From: Ensifer sp. Root278
Lineage (GTDB): Bacteria; Pseudomonadota; Alphaproteobacteria; Rhizobiales; Rhizobiaceae
Assembly (NCBI RefSeq): GCF_001429285.1
Contig: NZ_LMJJ01000041.1
Span: 210,940-274,939, forward strand
Length of the DNA: 64,000 nt
Direction: 5' to 3'
The position numbers and the translations under genes are program-made. Of this stretch, positions 27,638 through 35,298 are shown piece after piece (position 1 is the stretch's first letter; the number at the start of each line of letters is the position of its first letter). Under the pieces are notes generated by a model. It did no database searches and was not told the origin of the DNA. It saw only the letters and a program-made list of their open reading frames with translations.

Positions 27638-27666
27638 ACAAAAAAAGAGCCGCGAAAAGCGGCTCT
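27638..27666 (-). terminator. Rho-independent terminator of the MFS-DUF1192 unit
   Basis: On the minus strand AGAGCCGC, loop TTTTC, GCGGCTCT is followed by seven or more T residues. It lies ~155 bases after the DUF1192 stop. Confidence 0.88.
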
Positions 27667-27820
27667 CAAGGTAAAACAGGGAGAAAAATCAGACCCATTC
27701 GCCAGTCGGAGAAATTGTCTGAAACCGGAAAGCTCCGGATACCCCGACAATCGCAGATAATGCTTAATTTGCGGTTAAACGCGCCTCGTTTTGCTGCGCT
27801 GCGGCCGCTCCCGCAAGGTC

Positions 27821-28009
27821 TCAGCGAAACAGGCCTTCGGCGGCTGAGCGGCTCGCGGATTTGCGCGTCCGCTCGGCTTCGAGCCGGGCGATTTCCTCCG
27901 TCAACAGGGCGATACGCTGGGTGAGTTCATCGACTGAAAGCAGTGAAAGATCGCTGCCGATTTCGTGCACCAGCTTCTTTTGTGGTCGGTCGTCGTCAAA
28001 CAGGCTCAT
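27821..28009 (-). CDS. DUF1192 small protein
   Basis: The 62-residue protein MSLFDDDRPQKKLVHEIGSD continues with LLSVDELTQRIALLTEEIARL, the DUF1192 pattern found in many alphaproteobacteria. It is an acidic coiled-coil protein of unknown role. It overlaps the end of the upstream MFS gene by 14 bases in a different frame, so the two are surely cotranscribed and perhaps translationally coupled. Confidence 0.88.
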   Translation of the reverse strand: MSLFDDDRPQKKLVHEIGSDLSLLSVDELTQRIALLTEEIARLEAERTRKSASRSAAEGLFR

Positions 28010-29300
28010 CCGTCTGATCCTCCCATTTCTGGTTGTTGTCCGGTTCGCTATGCGCTTCCTCGAACGGGGCAGCGCGCGGCGAAAGCTGCAGGCTTTCCGG
28101 TGTCGTCGGCGCGCCGGCATTGACCGGCGAGAAGGCGTCGCGGTCGGCGACCGGCACGGGCGCGCGCATCCGGCTGCGGATGATGGCATAGGCTGTGATC
28201 AAAATGTGGGCGCAGGCGGTAATCATGAACAAACCGTACGGACCGGTTGCCGTCATGACCGGACCGCCGATCGTCGGGCCGATGATCGTGCCGATGCCAT
28301 AGAGCAGCAGCAGGCCACCGGAGACCTTCACGAAGTCTTCGGCGGTTGCAAAGTCGTTGGCGTGGGAAACGGCGATCGGATAGAGCGCGTTGGCGGCGGC
28401 GCCATAGATTGCGATCAGCGTCAGCACGATCCAGACCTGACTCGGCTCGATCAGGAAGATGAGCAGGCCGGCGACGGCGCCGACGCCGGCAAGGGTAGCC
28501 AGGACATAGCGACGGTCGATGCGGTCGGAGAGGCGGCCTGCCGGAAGCTGCATCACCGCGCCCGCGAAGATCGCCACGCTCATCATTGCCGCAACCGTGC
28601 TGTCGGAAAGGCCGGCCTGTCGCCCGAAGACGGCGCCAAGCGTGCCGAAGGCGCCATTGGCGATGCCGACGAGCAGGATGCCGAGGAACGAAACCGGCGA
28701 GTTCCGGTAGAGGCCGCGCAGGTCGAGGCTGACCTTCTTCAGCGGTTGCGGCGAGGCGGCCTTGGACATCAAGGTCGGCAGCATGGCGACACAATAGAGG
28801 ATGCCGCAGATCATGAAGAAGATGCTGGTCGAGGTGTCGCCAAAGGGGATCATCATCTGGCCGCCGACGACGCCGAAAAGCGTGATGGCGATATAGAGCG
28901 AGAAGATGACGCCGCGGCTCTCATTGGTGGCGCGCTCGTTCAGCCAGCTTTCGATGATCATCGACGTGCCGGCGGTGGAGAAGCCGGTGAGCGCGCGCAG
29001 GATCAGCCACCAGGTCGGATCGATCATGATGCCGGTCAACAGCGCGACGATGGCGATGAGAGAAGCAAAGACGCTGAAGGCGCGCACATGGCCGATGCGC
29101 TTGACGACATTCGGGGCGAAGAAGCACCCGAGGACGAAGCCGGCCGCCCAGGACGTACCGATCAGACCGAGGATGGTGGTCGGGTATCCCTCAGCAGTAC
29201 CGCGAACGGGAAGAAGCAGTCCCTGAAGACCATTGCCCAGAAAGAGAAACAAGGTGCCGAGCAGGAGGGCAGCGACCGGGAGCAGGTTCTTTCTCATCAT
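27996..29300 (-). CDS. MFS transporter
   Basis: The 434-residue protein has twelve membrane segments, with MFS loops such as GCFFAPNVVKRIGHVRAFSV and RLSDRIDRRYVLATLAGVGA, and IIESWLNERATNESRG near helix 5 as in the YcaD-like group. The C-terminal ~45 residues are a hydrophilic tail (PESLQLSPRAAPFEEAHSEP). Substrate unknown; it is related to the MFS gene at 25662. It overlaps the DUF1192 gene by 14 bases at its 3' end. Confidence 0.88.
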   Translation of the reverse strand: MMRKNLLPVAALLLGTLFLFLGNGLQGLLLPVRGTAEGYPTTILGLIGTSWAAGFVLGCFFAPNVVKRIGHVRAFSVFASLIAIVALLTGIMIDPTWWLILRALTGFSTAGTSMIIESWLNERATNESRGVIFSLYIAITLFGVVGGQMMIPFGDTSTSIFFMICGILYCVAMLPTLMSKAASPQPLKKVSLDLRGLYRNSPVSFLGILLVGIANGAFGTLGAVFGRQAGLSDSTVAAMMSVAIFAGAVMQLPAGRLSDRIDRRYVLATLAGVGAVAGLLIFLIEPSQVWIVLTLIAIYGAAANALYPIAVSHANDFATAEDFVKVSGGLLLLYGIGTIIGPTIGGPVMTATGPYGLFMITACAHILITAYAIIRSRMRAPVPVADRDAFSPVNAGAPTTPESLQLSPRAAPFEEAHSEPDNNQKWEDQTDEPV

Positions 29301-29601
29301 CCATCCGAAATTCGTTCTGCCGTCAGCAAGTTAGGGCGGTGCCTGGTGAATTGCCAGCCGGTTTCTCTCTACAGCGCTTTGATTACAGTGCCTTGATTTG
29401 CCGCTTGTTTCCTTTGACCGGAGAGATTGAAGGAAACAAGCGGTTGCCGGTCATTGCAAATCGTCCGCGAAAACACTAGCCCTTTTTGCCAAGCGCAGCG
29501 TATCGCTAGCCCTTGGGGGAAGCGGTGCTCCGTGCGACGAAGTGTGCCGGCGTTGTGAACGCTTGGCCGGTTGAGGCAGCCTCCCGGAAGACGAGGGCAA
29601 T
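29301..29601. other. Intergenic region with a 14-base inverted repeat
   Basis: The divergent region between the MFS gene and a small membrane-protein gene contains CCGCTTGTTTCCTT (29401-29414) and AAGGAAACAAGCGG (29430-29443), perfect 14-base arms around a 15-base loop. Just before it, GCGCTTTGATTACAGTGCC resembles part of the hairpin repeat near 43.9 kb. No gene or clear promoter was recognised. Confidence 0.55.
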
Positions 29602-29757
29602 ATGCAGAAGGCGCTCGCCCTTATCCTGCTCCTGGCAATGATTATCCAGCTTCTGTGGCCACTCGGGATCCCGGGCCTGCGCCGCCGCCGCGACTTCTGG
29701 AAGATCGCGGTCTTCGCCATCGTCATGATGATGGTGACCGTGCTGATCCGGCCTTAA
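29602..29757 (+). CDS. Small two-helix membrane protein, 51 residues
   Basis: The frame encodes MQKALALILLLAMIIQLLWP, a basic loop with LRRRRDFWK, and a second hydrophobic helix IAVFAIVMMMVTVLIRP. The ribosome site GAGGG is close before the ATG. The two-helix layout with a positive loop suggests an inner-membrane hairpin with the loop in the cytoplasm. I recognise no named family. It lies upstream of the cyclase gene in the same direction, 111 bases away. Confidence 0.65.
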   Translation: MQKALALILLLAMIIQLLWPLGIPGLRRRRDFWKIAVFAIVMMMVTVLIRP

Positions 29758-29868
29758 CCGGGCCATCTTGCCTCTAACTACCCGTTTCTTTGGAAACTCC
29801 GGGGCCGATTGCGCGATGCTATTGGGTTGTACGTATATTCGCTACAACTACAAAAGGGCGCAGGACAG

Positions 29869-31806
29869 ATGGGGAATAACGCGCTAGATTACCTCTTTCA
29901 CTCCGGAAGTGAATTCGAGGGTTTCTTGGAACGCCGTCTCGCTGCCATTCTCGCCGCCGATGTCGTGGGATACAGCCGCCTGATCGGCGCTGACGAGACC
30001 GGCACACTGGCCGCGATGAAGCGACACAAGAATGAACTCGTCGATCCCAAGATCCACCGCCACAAGGGCCGCATCGTCAAGCTGACCGGCGACGGCATTC
30101 TCGTCGAGTTTGCGAGCGTGGTGAATGCGGTCGCCTGCGCCGTCGATATTCAGCGCGGCATGCTGATCCGCAATGAAAGCGTGCCGCAGCTAAAGCGCAT
30201 CGAGCTACGCATCGGCGTGCATCTCGGCGATATCATCGTCGAGGATGGAGATATCTTCGGCGATGGCGTCAATGTCGCCGCCCGTCTCGAAGGGCTGGCG
30301 GAACCATCCGGCGTTGCCGTTTCCGCCACGGTGCGCGATCACGTCGGTACGCGCCTCGATATCGGCTTCATCGACAAGGGTGAGCACACGCTGAAGAACA
30401 TTGCCGCGTGCGTGCATGTCTATTCGGTGGCGCTCGGTGCGCCGACGAAAGTTGCGGCGGCGCCAAGCGGGGTCGGCCCCATCGTGCTTGATGACGGCTA
30501 CGGGCTCTCGGTCGGCGTGCTTCCGTTCACCAACATGAGCCATGATCCCGAGCAGGAATATTTCTCCGACGGCATCACCGAAGACATCATCACGGATCTG
30601 TCGAAAATTTCGAAGCTGCATGTCGTCGCCCGCAACACGGTATTCACCTACAAGGGGCGGTCGGTGAAGGTGAAGCAGGTGGCCCAGGAACTGGGCGTCC
30701 GCTACATCCTCGAGGGCAGCGTGCGCAAGGCGGGTTCGCGGGTGCGCATCACCGGCCAGCTGATCGATGCCTTGACCGGTACCCATCTCTGGGCCGACCG
30801 CTACGACCGCGACCTGACCGATATCTTCGCCATTCAGGACGAGATCACCCACGCCATCGTCGATCAGCTCAAGATCAAGCTTTTGCCGGCGGAGAGACAA
30901 GCGATCGAGAACGACCCGACCACGAGCGTCGAAGCTTATACCTACTACCTGCGCGGCCGGCAGTTTTCGCATGCCTGGACCCGGTCCTATCTGCTCTTGG
31001 CCCGGCGCATGTTCCTGAAGGCGGTGGAACTCGACCCAAACTTTGCCCGCGCCTATGCCGGCATCGCCGATTGCGAGTCGGCGCTGCGCGACTGGCACGA
31101 GGACGAGTTCCCGCTGCAAAGCATTCTTTCCACAACCGCGAAAGCGCTGGAGATCGATCCGAACCTTGCGGAGGCTCATGCCTCACGCGGCCTGGTGCTG
31201 CACCAGGACGGCCAGGACGATGAGGCGGTCGCCGAATTCGAGCGGGCGTTGACGCTCGATGCCGGCCTCTATGAGGCGAATTTCCATTACGCCCGTTTCC
31301 TGTTTATGCAGGGTGCCTTCGAAACGGCGATCCAGTTCTTCAAGCGCGCTGCTGACATTCGGCCGGACGACTATCTGTCGCCGATCCATCTCATGAGCGC
31401 CTATAAATCGCTCGGCCGTGACGTCGAACGTGCGCAATGGGCAAGGATCGGGATATCTCGGGCGGAGCGGGCGCTGGAGCTCAATCCGGAAAACTCCGGC
31501 CCCGCGCATCGCGGCGCGTTGGCCCTCGCTCATATGGGCGAAGCCCAGCGCGCCCGGGAATGGGCGGCGCGCGCTCTGGCAATCGATCCCGACGACGTGG
31601 TCGCGCGGTACAATACGGCCTGCGTTTATTCCATCCTCGGCGATACCGATGCGGCGCTCGACCTGCTCGAAACCTTGCTGCCACAGAGTTCATGCTACCA
31701 GCTGCTCTGGTTCAAGCAGGATTCCGACCTCGACGCGGTTCGCCACCATGTCCGCTTCCAGGCGATGGTCGAGGCGATCGCGCAATGCGAGGCGGGGTTG
31801 CGCTAA
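29869..31806 (+). CDS. Class III adenylate/guanylate cyclase with FlgO-like and TPR domains
   Basis: The 645-residue protein has a class III cyclase domain at about 18-190 with catalytic features: metal-binding Asp in AAILAADVVGYSRL, the second in KLTGDGILVEFAS, GVHLGDIIVEDGDIFGDGVN, and the transition-state Asn/Arg in NVAARLEGLA. A FlgO/TolB-like domain follows (VGVLPFTNMSHDPEQEYFSD, GVRYILEGSVRK, THLWADRYDR), then TPR repeats to the end. It probably makes cAMP from ATP in the cytoplasm. The ATG at 29869 has AGGA 7 bases upstream; an upstream TTG start is less likely. It shares the last two domains with the winged-helix protein at 23785. Such cyclases are multiplied in rhizobia. Confidence 0.9.
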   Translation: MGNNALDYLFHSGSEFEGFLERRLAAILAADVVGYSRLIGADETGTLAAMKRHKNELVDPKIHRHKGRIVKLTGDGILVEFASVVNAVACAVDIQRGMLIRNESVPQLKRIELRIGVHLGDIIVEDGDIFGDGVNVAARLEGLAEPSGVAVSATVRDHVGTRLDIGFIDKGEHTLKNIAACVHVYSVALGAPTKVAAAPSGVGPIVLDDGYGLSVGVLPFTNMSHDPEQEYFSDGITEDIITDLSKISKLHVVARNTVFTYKGRSVKVKQVAQELGVRYILEGSVRKAGSRVRITGQLIDALTGTHLWADRYDRDLTDIFAIQDEITHAIVDQLKIKLLPAERQAIENDPTTSVEAYTYYLRGRQFSHAWTRSYLLLARRMFLKAVELDPNFARAYAGIADCESALRDWHEDEFPLQSILSTTAKALEIDPNLAEAHASRGLVLHQDGQDDEAVAEFERALTLDAGLYEANFHYARFLFMQGAFETAIQFFKRAADIRPDDYLSPIHLMSAYKSLGRDVERAQWARIGISRAERALELNPENSGPAHRGALALAHMGEAQRAREWAARALAIDPDDVVARYNTACVYSILGDTDAALDLLETLLPQSSCYQLLWFKQDSDLDAVRHHVRFQAMVEAIAQCEAGLR

Positions 31807-31828
31807 CCGCCGGAGGGTGCCGGCGGTT
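31805..31828 (+). terminator. Hairpin after the cyclase gene, possible weak terminator
   Basis: AACCGCCGG, loop AGGGTG, CCGGCGGTT is a perfect 9-base stem that begins in the stop codon. Only GCTTTC follows, so termination may be inefficient. Confidence 0.45.
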
Positions 31829-31832
31829 GCTT

Positions 31833-33347
31833 TCAGTGGTGGCTTGCCTGACGGGATTCCGCCGGCGCAGTGCTGCGGCCACCCGTCAACCACCAGATGG
31901 CCGCGCCGGTGACAAAGAGCATGGCCGTCGCCACGATCACGACTGCGGTAAAGGCCTGCTCGAAGGCGAGCCGGGCGCGGGTTACCAGTTCGCCAGCCAC
32001 ATCCGCCGGCAGTTTCTCGGCGAGAAGCAGGGCTTCGTCGAGGCTGTCGCGGGCCATCGGCGAAATGGCTGCACCCTCCGGCAGCACGAGGAAGGCGGTG
32101 TAGACGACCGACATGACGGTGCCGAGAACGGCAATGCCGATCGCGCCGCCGAGCTCGAACGAGACCTCCTCGATCGATGCCGCCATGCCTGCCCGCTCCG
32201 GCGGGGCGTTGAACATGATGGCGCTGGAGGCGGCGGTCATCGAGGCGCCGATGCCGAGGCCGAGGACGACGAGGGTGACGATCTGGGTCAGCGCGCCGGC
32301 CTCATGGGCCAGCAGGTATCCGCCGAGACCGAGGGCCGCGAGAATGAGGCCGGAGCGCAGCACCACTTCCGCGCCGAGACGCGGCAGCAGGGTGCCGGTC
32401 AGCGGACCGGCGACGAACGCCGCGAGTGGGATTGGCAGAATGAAGAGGCCGGCCTGAAGCGGCGAAAGACCATCCACGAGCTGCAACTGCTGGCTCAGGA
32501 CCAGCTCGATGCCGACGATCGAGGCGGATGCGACCAGCGCGGCAGCGACGCCGGAGGAAAACGCCGCATTGCGGAAGAGGCTGAAATCGATCAACGGATG
32601 CGGGCTCCGGCGCTGGCGGCGCACGAAAAGAATGAGCGCGATGGCGCCGATCACGACGGCGGCGAGGCCAGCTTCCAGCGATGGTTCGCGCTTGCTCGTT
32701 TCCTTGACGGCATAGGCGAGACCGACGAGACCGACCATGATCTGGAACGATCCGAGTGCATCCCACGGATGTTTCGGATTGCCTGATGTGTTCGGCAGCA
32801 CGACGAGGCCGAGCAGGAGGGCAATGACGACGATCGGCACGTTGATGAGGAAGACCGAGCCCCACCAGAAATATTCGAGCAGGAAGCCGCCAAGCACCGG
32901 TCCGATGGCGGCACCACCGGAGGCGATCGCGGCCCAGACTCCGATCGCCAGCGCCCGCTCGCGCTCGTCGGTGAAGGTGAGGCGGATGATCGACAGCGTG
33001 GCCGGCATCATCAGCGCGGCGCCGACTGCAAGCAGCACACGCCCGCCGATCAGGATCGCAGGGGTGGGCGCGTAGGCGGCAATCAGCGACGCGACGCCGA
33101 AGACCGCGAGACCGACGATGAAGGGCGTCTTGTGCCCGAGCCGATCGCCGAGCGTGCCGAGGCCAGGCAGAAGGCCGGCGACGACGAGGGCGTAGGCGTT
33201 GACGATCCAGAGCTTCTCGGATGCGCTCGCGCCGAGGTCATGGGTCAGGCGGGGAAGGGCAGTATAGAGCACCGTCATATCGACGACGATCAAAAGGAGT
33301 GCGCTCGATACGATGGCCAGAATGAGCCAGCGATTTTGCGGATGCAT
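31833..33347 (-). CDS. MFS drug exporter of the EmrB/QacA (DHA2) type
   Basis: The 504-residue protein has about fourteen membrane segments and DHA2 motifs: VVDMTVLYTALPRLTHDLGA at the start (motif D1), GTLGDRLGHKTPFIVG (motif A) and GRVLLAVGAALMMPATLSII. It would export toxic hydrophobic compounds in exchange for protons. The ATG at 33347 is preceded by GAGGT. It is divergent from a TetR gene, with a palindromic operator in the shared region, so it is very likely repressed by that TetR. Confidence 0.92.
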   Translation of the reverse strand: MHPQNRWLILAIVSSALLLIVVDMTVLYTALPRLTHDLGASASEKLWIVNAYALVVAGLLPGLGTLGDRLGHKTPFIVGLAVFGVASLIAAYAPTPAILIGGRVLLAVGAALMMPATLSIIRLTFTDERERALAIGVWAAIASGGAAIGPVLGGFLLEYFWWGSVFLINVPIVVIALLLGLVVLPNTSGNPKHPWDALGSFQIMVGLVGLAYAVKETSKREPSLEAGLAAVVIGAIALILFVRRQRRSPHPLIDFSLFRNAAFSSGVAAALVASASIVGIELVLSQQLQLVDGLSPLQAGLFILPIPLAAFVAGPLTGTLLPRLGAEVVLRSGLILAALGLGGYLLAHEAGALTQIVTLVVLGLGIGASMTAASSAIMFNAPPERAGMAASIEEVSFELGGAIGIAVLGTVMSVVYTAFLVLPEGAAISPMARDSLDEALLLAEKLPADVAGELVTRARLAFEQAFTAVVIVATAMLFVTGAAIWWLTGGRSTAPAESRQASHH

Positions 33348-33391
33348 AGTACACCTCAATTGGCCACCCACAGGGAATTGGGGGCTAGGTC

Positions 33392-33420
33392 TTGTTAACG
33401 TCAGGGTCATTATTTAAATA
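33392..33420 (+). promoter_or_regulatory. Candidate promoter of the tetR-type gene
   Basis: TTGTTA at 33392-33397 and TAAATA at 33415-33420 with a 17-base spacer. The -10 hexamer runs into the palindromic operator. Confidence 0.45.
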
Positions 33421-33429
33421 CGTACGTAT
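33418..33429. promoter_or_regulatory. Palindromic operator between MFS exporter and tetR-type genes
   Basis: ATACGTACGTAT is a perfect 12-base palindrome, 22 bases before the TetR start and 71 bases before the exporter start. Its form (symmetric dyad with TAC/GTA half-sites) is typical of TetR-family operators. Confidence 0.65.
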
Positions 33430-33451
33430 GGATTTGAAATAGGAAGTCAAG

Positions 33452-34006
33452 ATGGGACGACGTCGAACAATCGATCGTAACAAGGTTCTGGATGCGGCGG
33501 AGGCGATCGTGAACGCCGTCGGCGCTGCCGGCCTGACGATCGATGCCGTCGCCAAGGCGGCCGGCATCACCAAGGGCGGCGTGCAATATTGCTTTGGCAA
33601 CAAGGACGGTCTGATCGACGCGATGATGGAGCGTTGGTTCAACGAGTTCGACACCGCGGTTGCGGCCGAGGGCGGCGACGATCCTGATCCGGTCAAGGCG
33701 ATGCGCGCCCATGCGTCGGTGACTGCGCGAATGAACACGGCCGACAATGCCCGCACATCCGGCATGATGGCAGCCCTTTTGCAGCGGGAAGAGCATATGG
33801 CGAAGAACCGCGCCTGGTACCGCGCGCGCCTCGATGGCATCGACCTGTCGACGGAGGCTGGGCGCCGGGCGCGGCTTGCCTTCCTCGCCACCGAGGGCGT
33901 CTTCCTGTTGCGCGGTTTCGGTTTCGCCGAGATGGACGACGCCGAATGGCAGGATATGTTCGCCGATATTCTGAAGCTGTTGCCGGAGCCCGGCGAGGCC
34001 GCCTAG
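33452..34006 (+). CDS. TetR family transcriptional repressor
   Basis: The 184-residue protein has the TetR DNA-binding domain at the N-terminus, with helix-turn-helix TIDAVAKAAGITKGGVQYCF at about 29-48. The C-terminal ligand domain resembles the TetR_C_37 type (RTSGMMAALLQREEHMAKNR). It probably represses itself and the divergent EmrB/QacA-type exporter and is released by an exported compound. The promoter and palindrome lie directly upstream. Its TAG stop is part of the hairpin repeat that follows. Confidence 0.92.
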   Translation: MGRRRTIDRNKVLDAAEAIVNAVGAAGLTIDAVAKAAGITKGGVQYCFGNKDGLIDAMMERWFNEFDTAVAAEGGDDPDPVKAMRAHASVTARMNTADNARTSGMMAALLQREEHMAKNRAWYRARLDGIDLSTEAGRRARLAFLATEGVFLLRGFGFAEMDDAEWQDMFADILKLLPEPGEAA

Positions 34007-34051
34007 AGCAATTCGAGGAAAAGTGTGAAACGGTTTTCCGTCCGGAATTGC
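34004..34051. repeat. Dispersed rhizobial intergenic hairpin element
   Basis: GCAATTC (34008-34014) pairs with GAATTGC (34045-34051), and GGAAAA (34017-34022) with TTTTCC (34034-34039), giving a long interrupted hairpin. The sequence resembles intergenic repeats I recall from rhizobial chromosomes. It starts inside the stop codon of the TetR gene. Confidence 0.6.
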
Positions 34052-34065
34052 GCAATTTCAAACAG

Positions 34066-34108
34066 TTAGAGCATTTCACTGTTTCATTGAAACAGTGAAA
34101 TGCTCTAA
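34066..34108. repeat. Perfect 21-base inverted repeat
   Basis: Arms at 34066-34086 and 34088-34108 are exact reverse complements around a single T. The arm begins TTAGAGCATTTCACTG. It lies between convergent genes and, with the preceding element, resembles a family of AGAGCATTTC-type repeats in rhizobia. Confidence 0.75.
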
Positions 34109-34127
34109 CGGTCGCCGCGGGAAAGCG

Positions 34128-35063
34128 CTACAGGTCGATCAGACCGCGCATCGCACTGATGCAATTGCCGGAAAGGCTGACTTGGCGAACGATGCCGCCC
34201 TGCTTGCGGACATGCGCCCCGATGAGGCTCCGCCGGCCCATCTCCACGCCCTGCTCGATCGCGATTTCGACATCGATATCCTGGTTCGGCAGCAGCGAGA
34301 CGAGATAGGCCGAAAGGGCGGCCGAGGCGCTGCCGGTGGCGGGGTCTTCGTTGACATTGTCGAGTGGCGCGAACATGCGCGCCCGGATCTGCCACGGCGT
34401 TTGCGGCGATCGTGCATAAAGGAACAGACTGAAGCTGTCTTCCTCGGGCTTGTAGCGCGCATTCGCTGCATGGAAGGCCGTAACATTCGGCCGCGCCGTC
34501 GAAAGTGACGCGATATCACTGATTTCCGCGACCGCGAAGGGCAGGCCGACGGAAAGCCGGATAGGCGTATGGATGCGCGTGCTGATGGCTTCCGATGTGA
34601 GCGATGCGCAGGCAGCGATCGTCCCGGCGTCGATTTCCGGGCCGGCCGTCAGACCGCGCGGAACGACGATGCGGGCACCGATGACCTCGCCCTTCTCCCG
34701 CGACAATGTTGCCTCGACGAGCCCCGCCTTTTCCTCGAAGCGCAGGATGCCGCCGGGCACACGGCCGAAGATTTCCTTCTGTCGGCCGAGCACGAAGGCG
34801 GTGCCGACATTCGGGTGACCGGCAAAGGGAATCTCCATCGTCGGCGTGAAGATCCGGACCTCCGCCGTGTTGGCGGGGTCGCGCGGCGGCAGCACGAAGG
34901 TGACTTCGGAGTAGCCGAACTCGGTCGCGATCGCCTGCATCTGCTGGTCGCTCAGGCCCCGGGCATCCGGGATGACCGCGAGTTGGTTGCCGGCGAAACG
35001 CTCAGCGGTAAAGACGTCGACAGTGACGTAGGCGATGGATTGTGGCGAGGCGGCGGAGGTCAT
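34128..35063 (-). CDS. PhzF family isomerase-like protein
   Basis: The 311-residue protein has the PhzF fold signatures: RFAGNQLAVIPDA near the start, FGYSEVTFVLPP with the catalytic Glu, TMEIPFAGHPNVGTAFVL, and NVNEDPATGSASAALSAYL in the second half. PhzF itself isomerises a phenazine precursor, but most family members have unknown substrates, and no phenazine genes are near. The ATG at 35063 was chosen by similarity; a TTG at 35099 could extend it. Confidence 0.87.
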   Translation of the reverse strand: MTSAASPQSIAYVTVDVFTAERFAGNQLAVIPDARGLSDQQMQAIATEFGYSEVTFVLPPRDPANTAEVRIFTPTMEIPFAGHPNVGTAFVLGRQKEIFGRVPGGILRFEEKAGLVEATLSREKGEVIGARIVVPRGLTAGPEIDAGTIAACASLTSEAISTRIHTPIRLSVGLPFAVAEISDIASLSTARPNVTAFHAANARYKPEEDSFSLFLYARSPQTPWQIRARMFAPLDNVNEDPATGSASAALSAYLVSLLPNQDIDVEIAIEQGVEMGRRSLIGAHVRKQGGIVRQVSLSGNCISAMRGLIDL

Positions 35064-35077
35064 GGCACCGGCTTTCT

Positions 35078-35284
35078 CTACGGTTGGCTGTGAAGCCAAG
35101 ACTTAAGCCAGCGTTCGCACGCGTCAAAGGCGCCAACTTGTTCCGGTGACAAGTTCCATCCGGCACGGGCAGCCAGCTCTTGGCTGGCCCTGCTGTCCAG
35201 GCGCTCCGCGATGTTGACGACGCATTCCTGCTGCGGATGTAGCCGAAGCAAAGAGGGGCCGACTTGCGGCCCCTCGGATCTCAT
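35078..35284 (-). CDS. Possible small hypothetical protein
   Basis: The frame ends in RAGWNLSPEQVGAFDACERW and LKSWLHSQP, which looks protein-like, but the only ATG (35284) lies before the terminator hairpin of fba, so the first ~25 codons would be read through that hairpin. No better start codon is visible after the hairpin. It could be a fragment of a once longer gene. I recognise no family. Confidence 0.25.
   Translation of the reverse strand: MRSEGPQVGPSLLRLHPQQECVVNIAERLDSRASQELAARAGWNLSPEQVGAFDACERWLKSWLHSQP
35252..35277 (-). terminator. Rho-independent terminator of fba
   Basis: On the minus strand GAGGGGCCG, loop CAAGT, CGGCCCCTC, then TTTG. It starts about 22 bases after the fba stop. 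The T-tract is short. Confidence 0.75.
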
Positions 35285-35298
35285 CTCTCGACCATGCC

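Larger units (their letters stand above)
27466..27820. other. Intergenic region between rcdA and the DUF1192 gene
   Basis: This 355-base gap holds the CtrA box (27590-27604) and a minus-strand terminator (27638-27666). Between 27670 and 27820 lies AT-rich DNA with a small hairpin, CCGGAAAGCTCCGG, that probably is the 3' region of the DUF1192 transcript. No convincing coding frame is seen. Confidence 0.6.
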
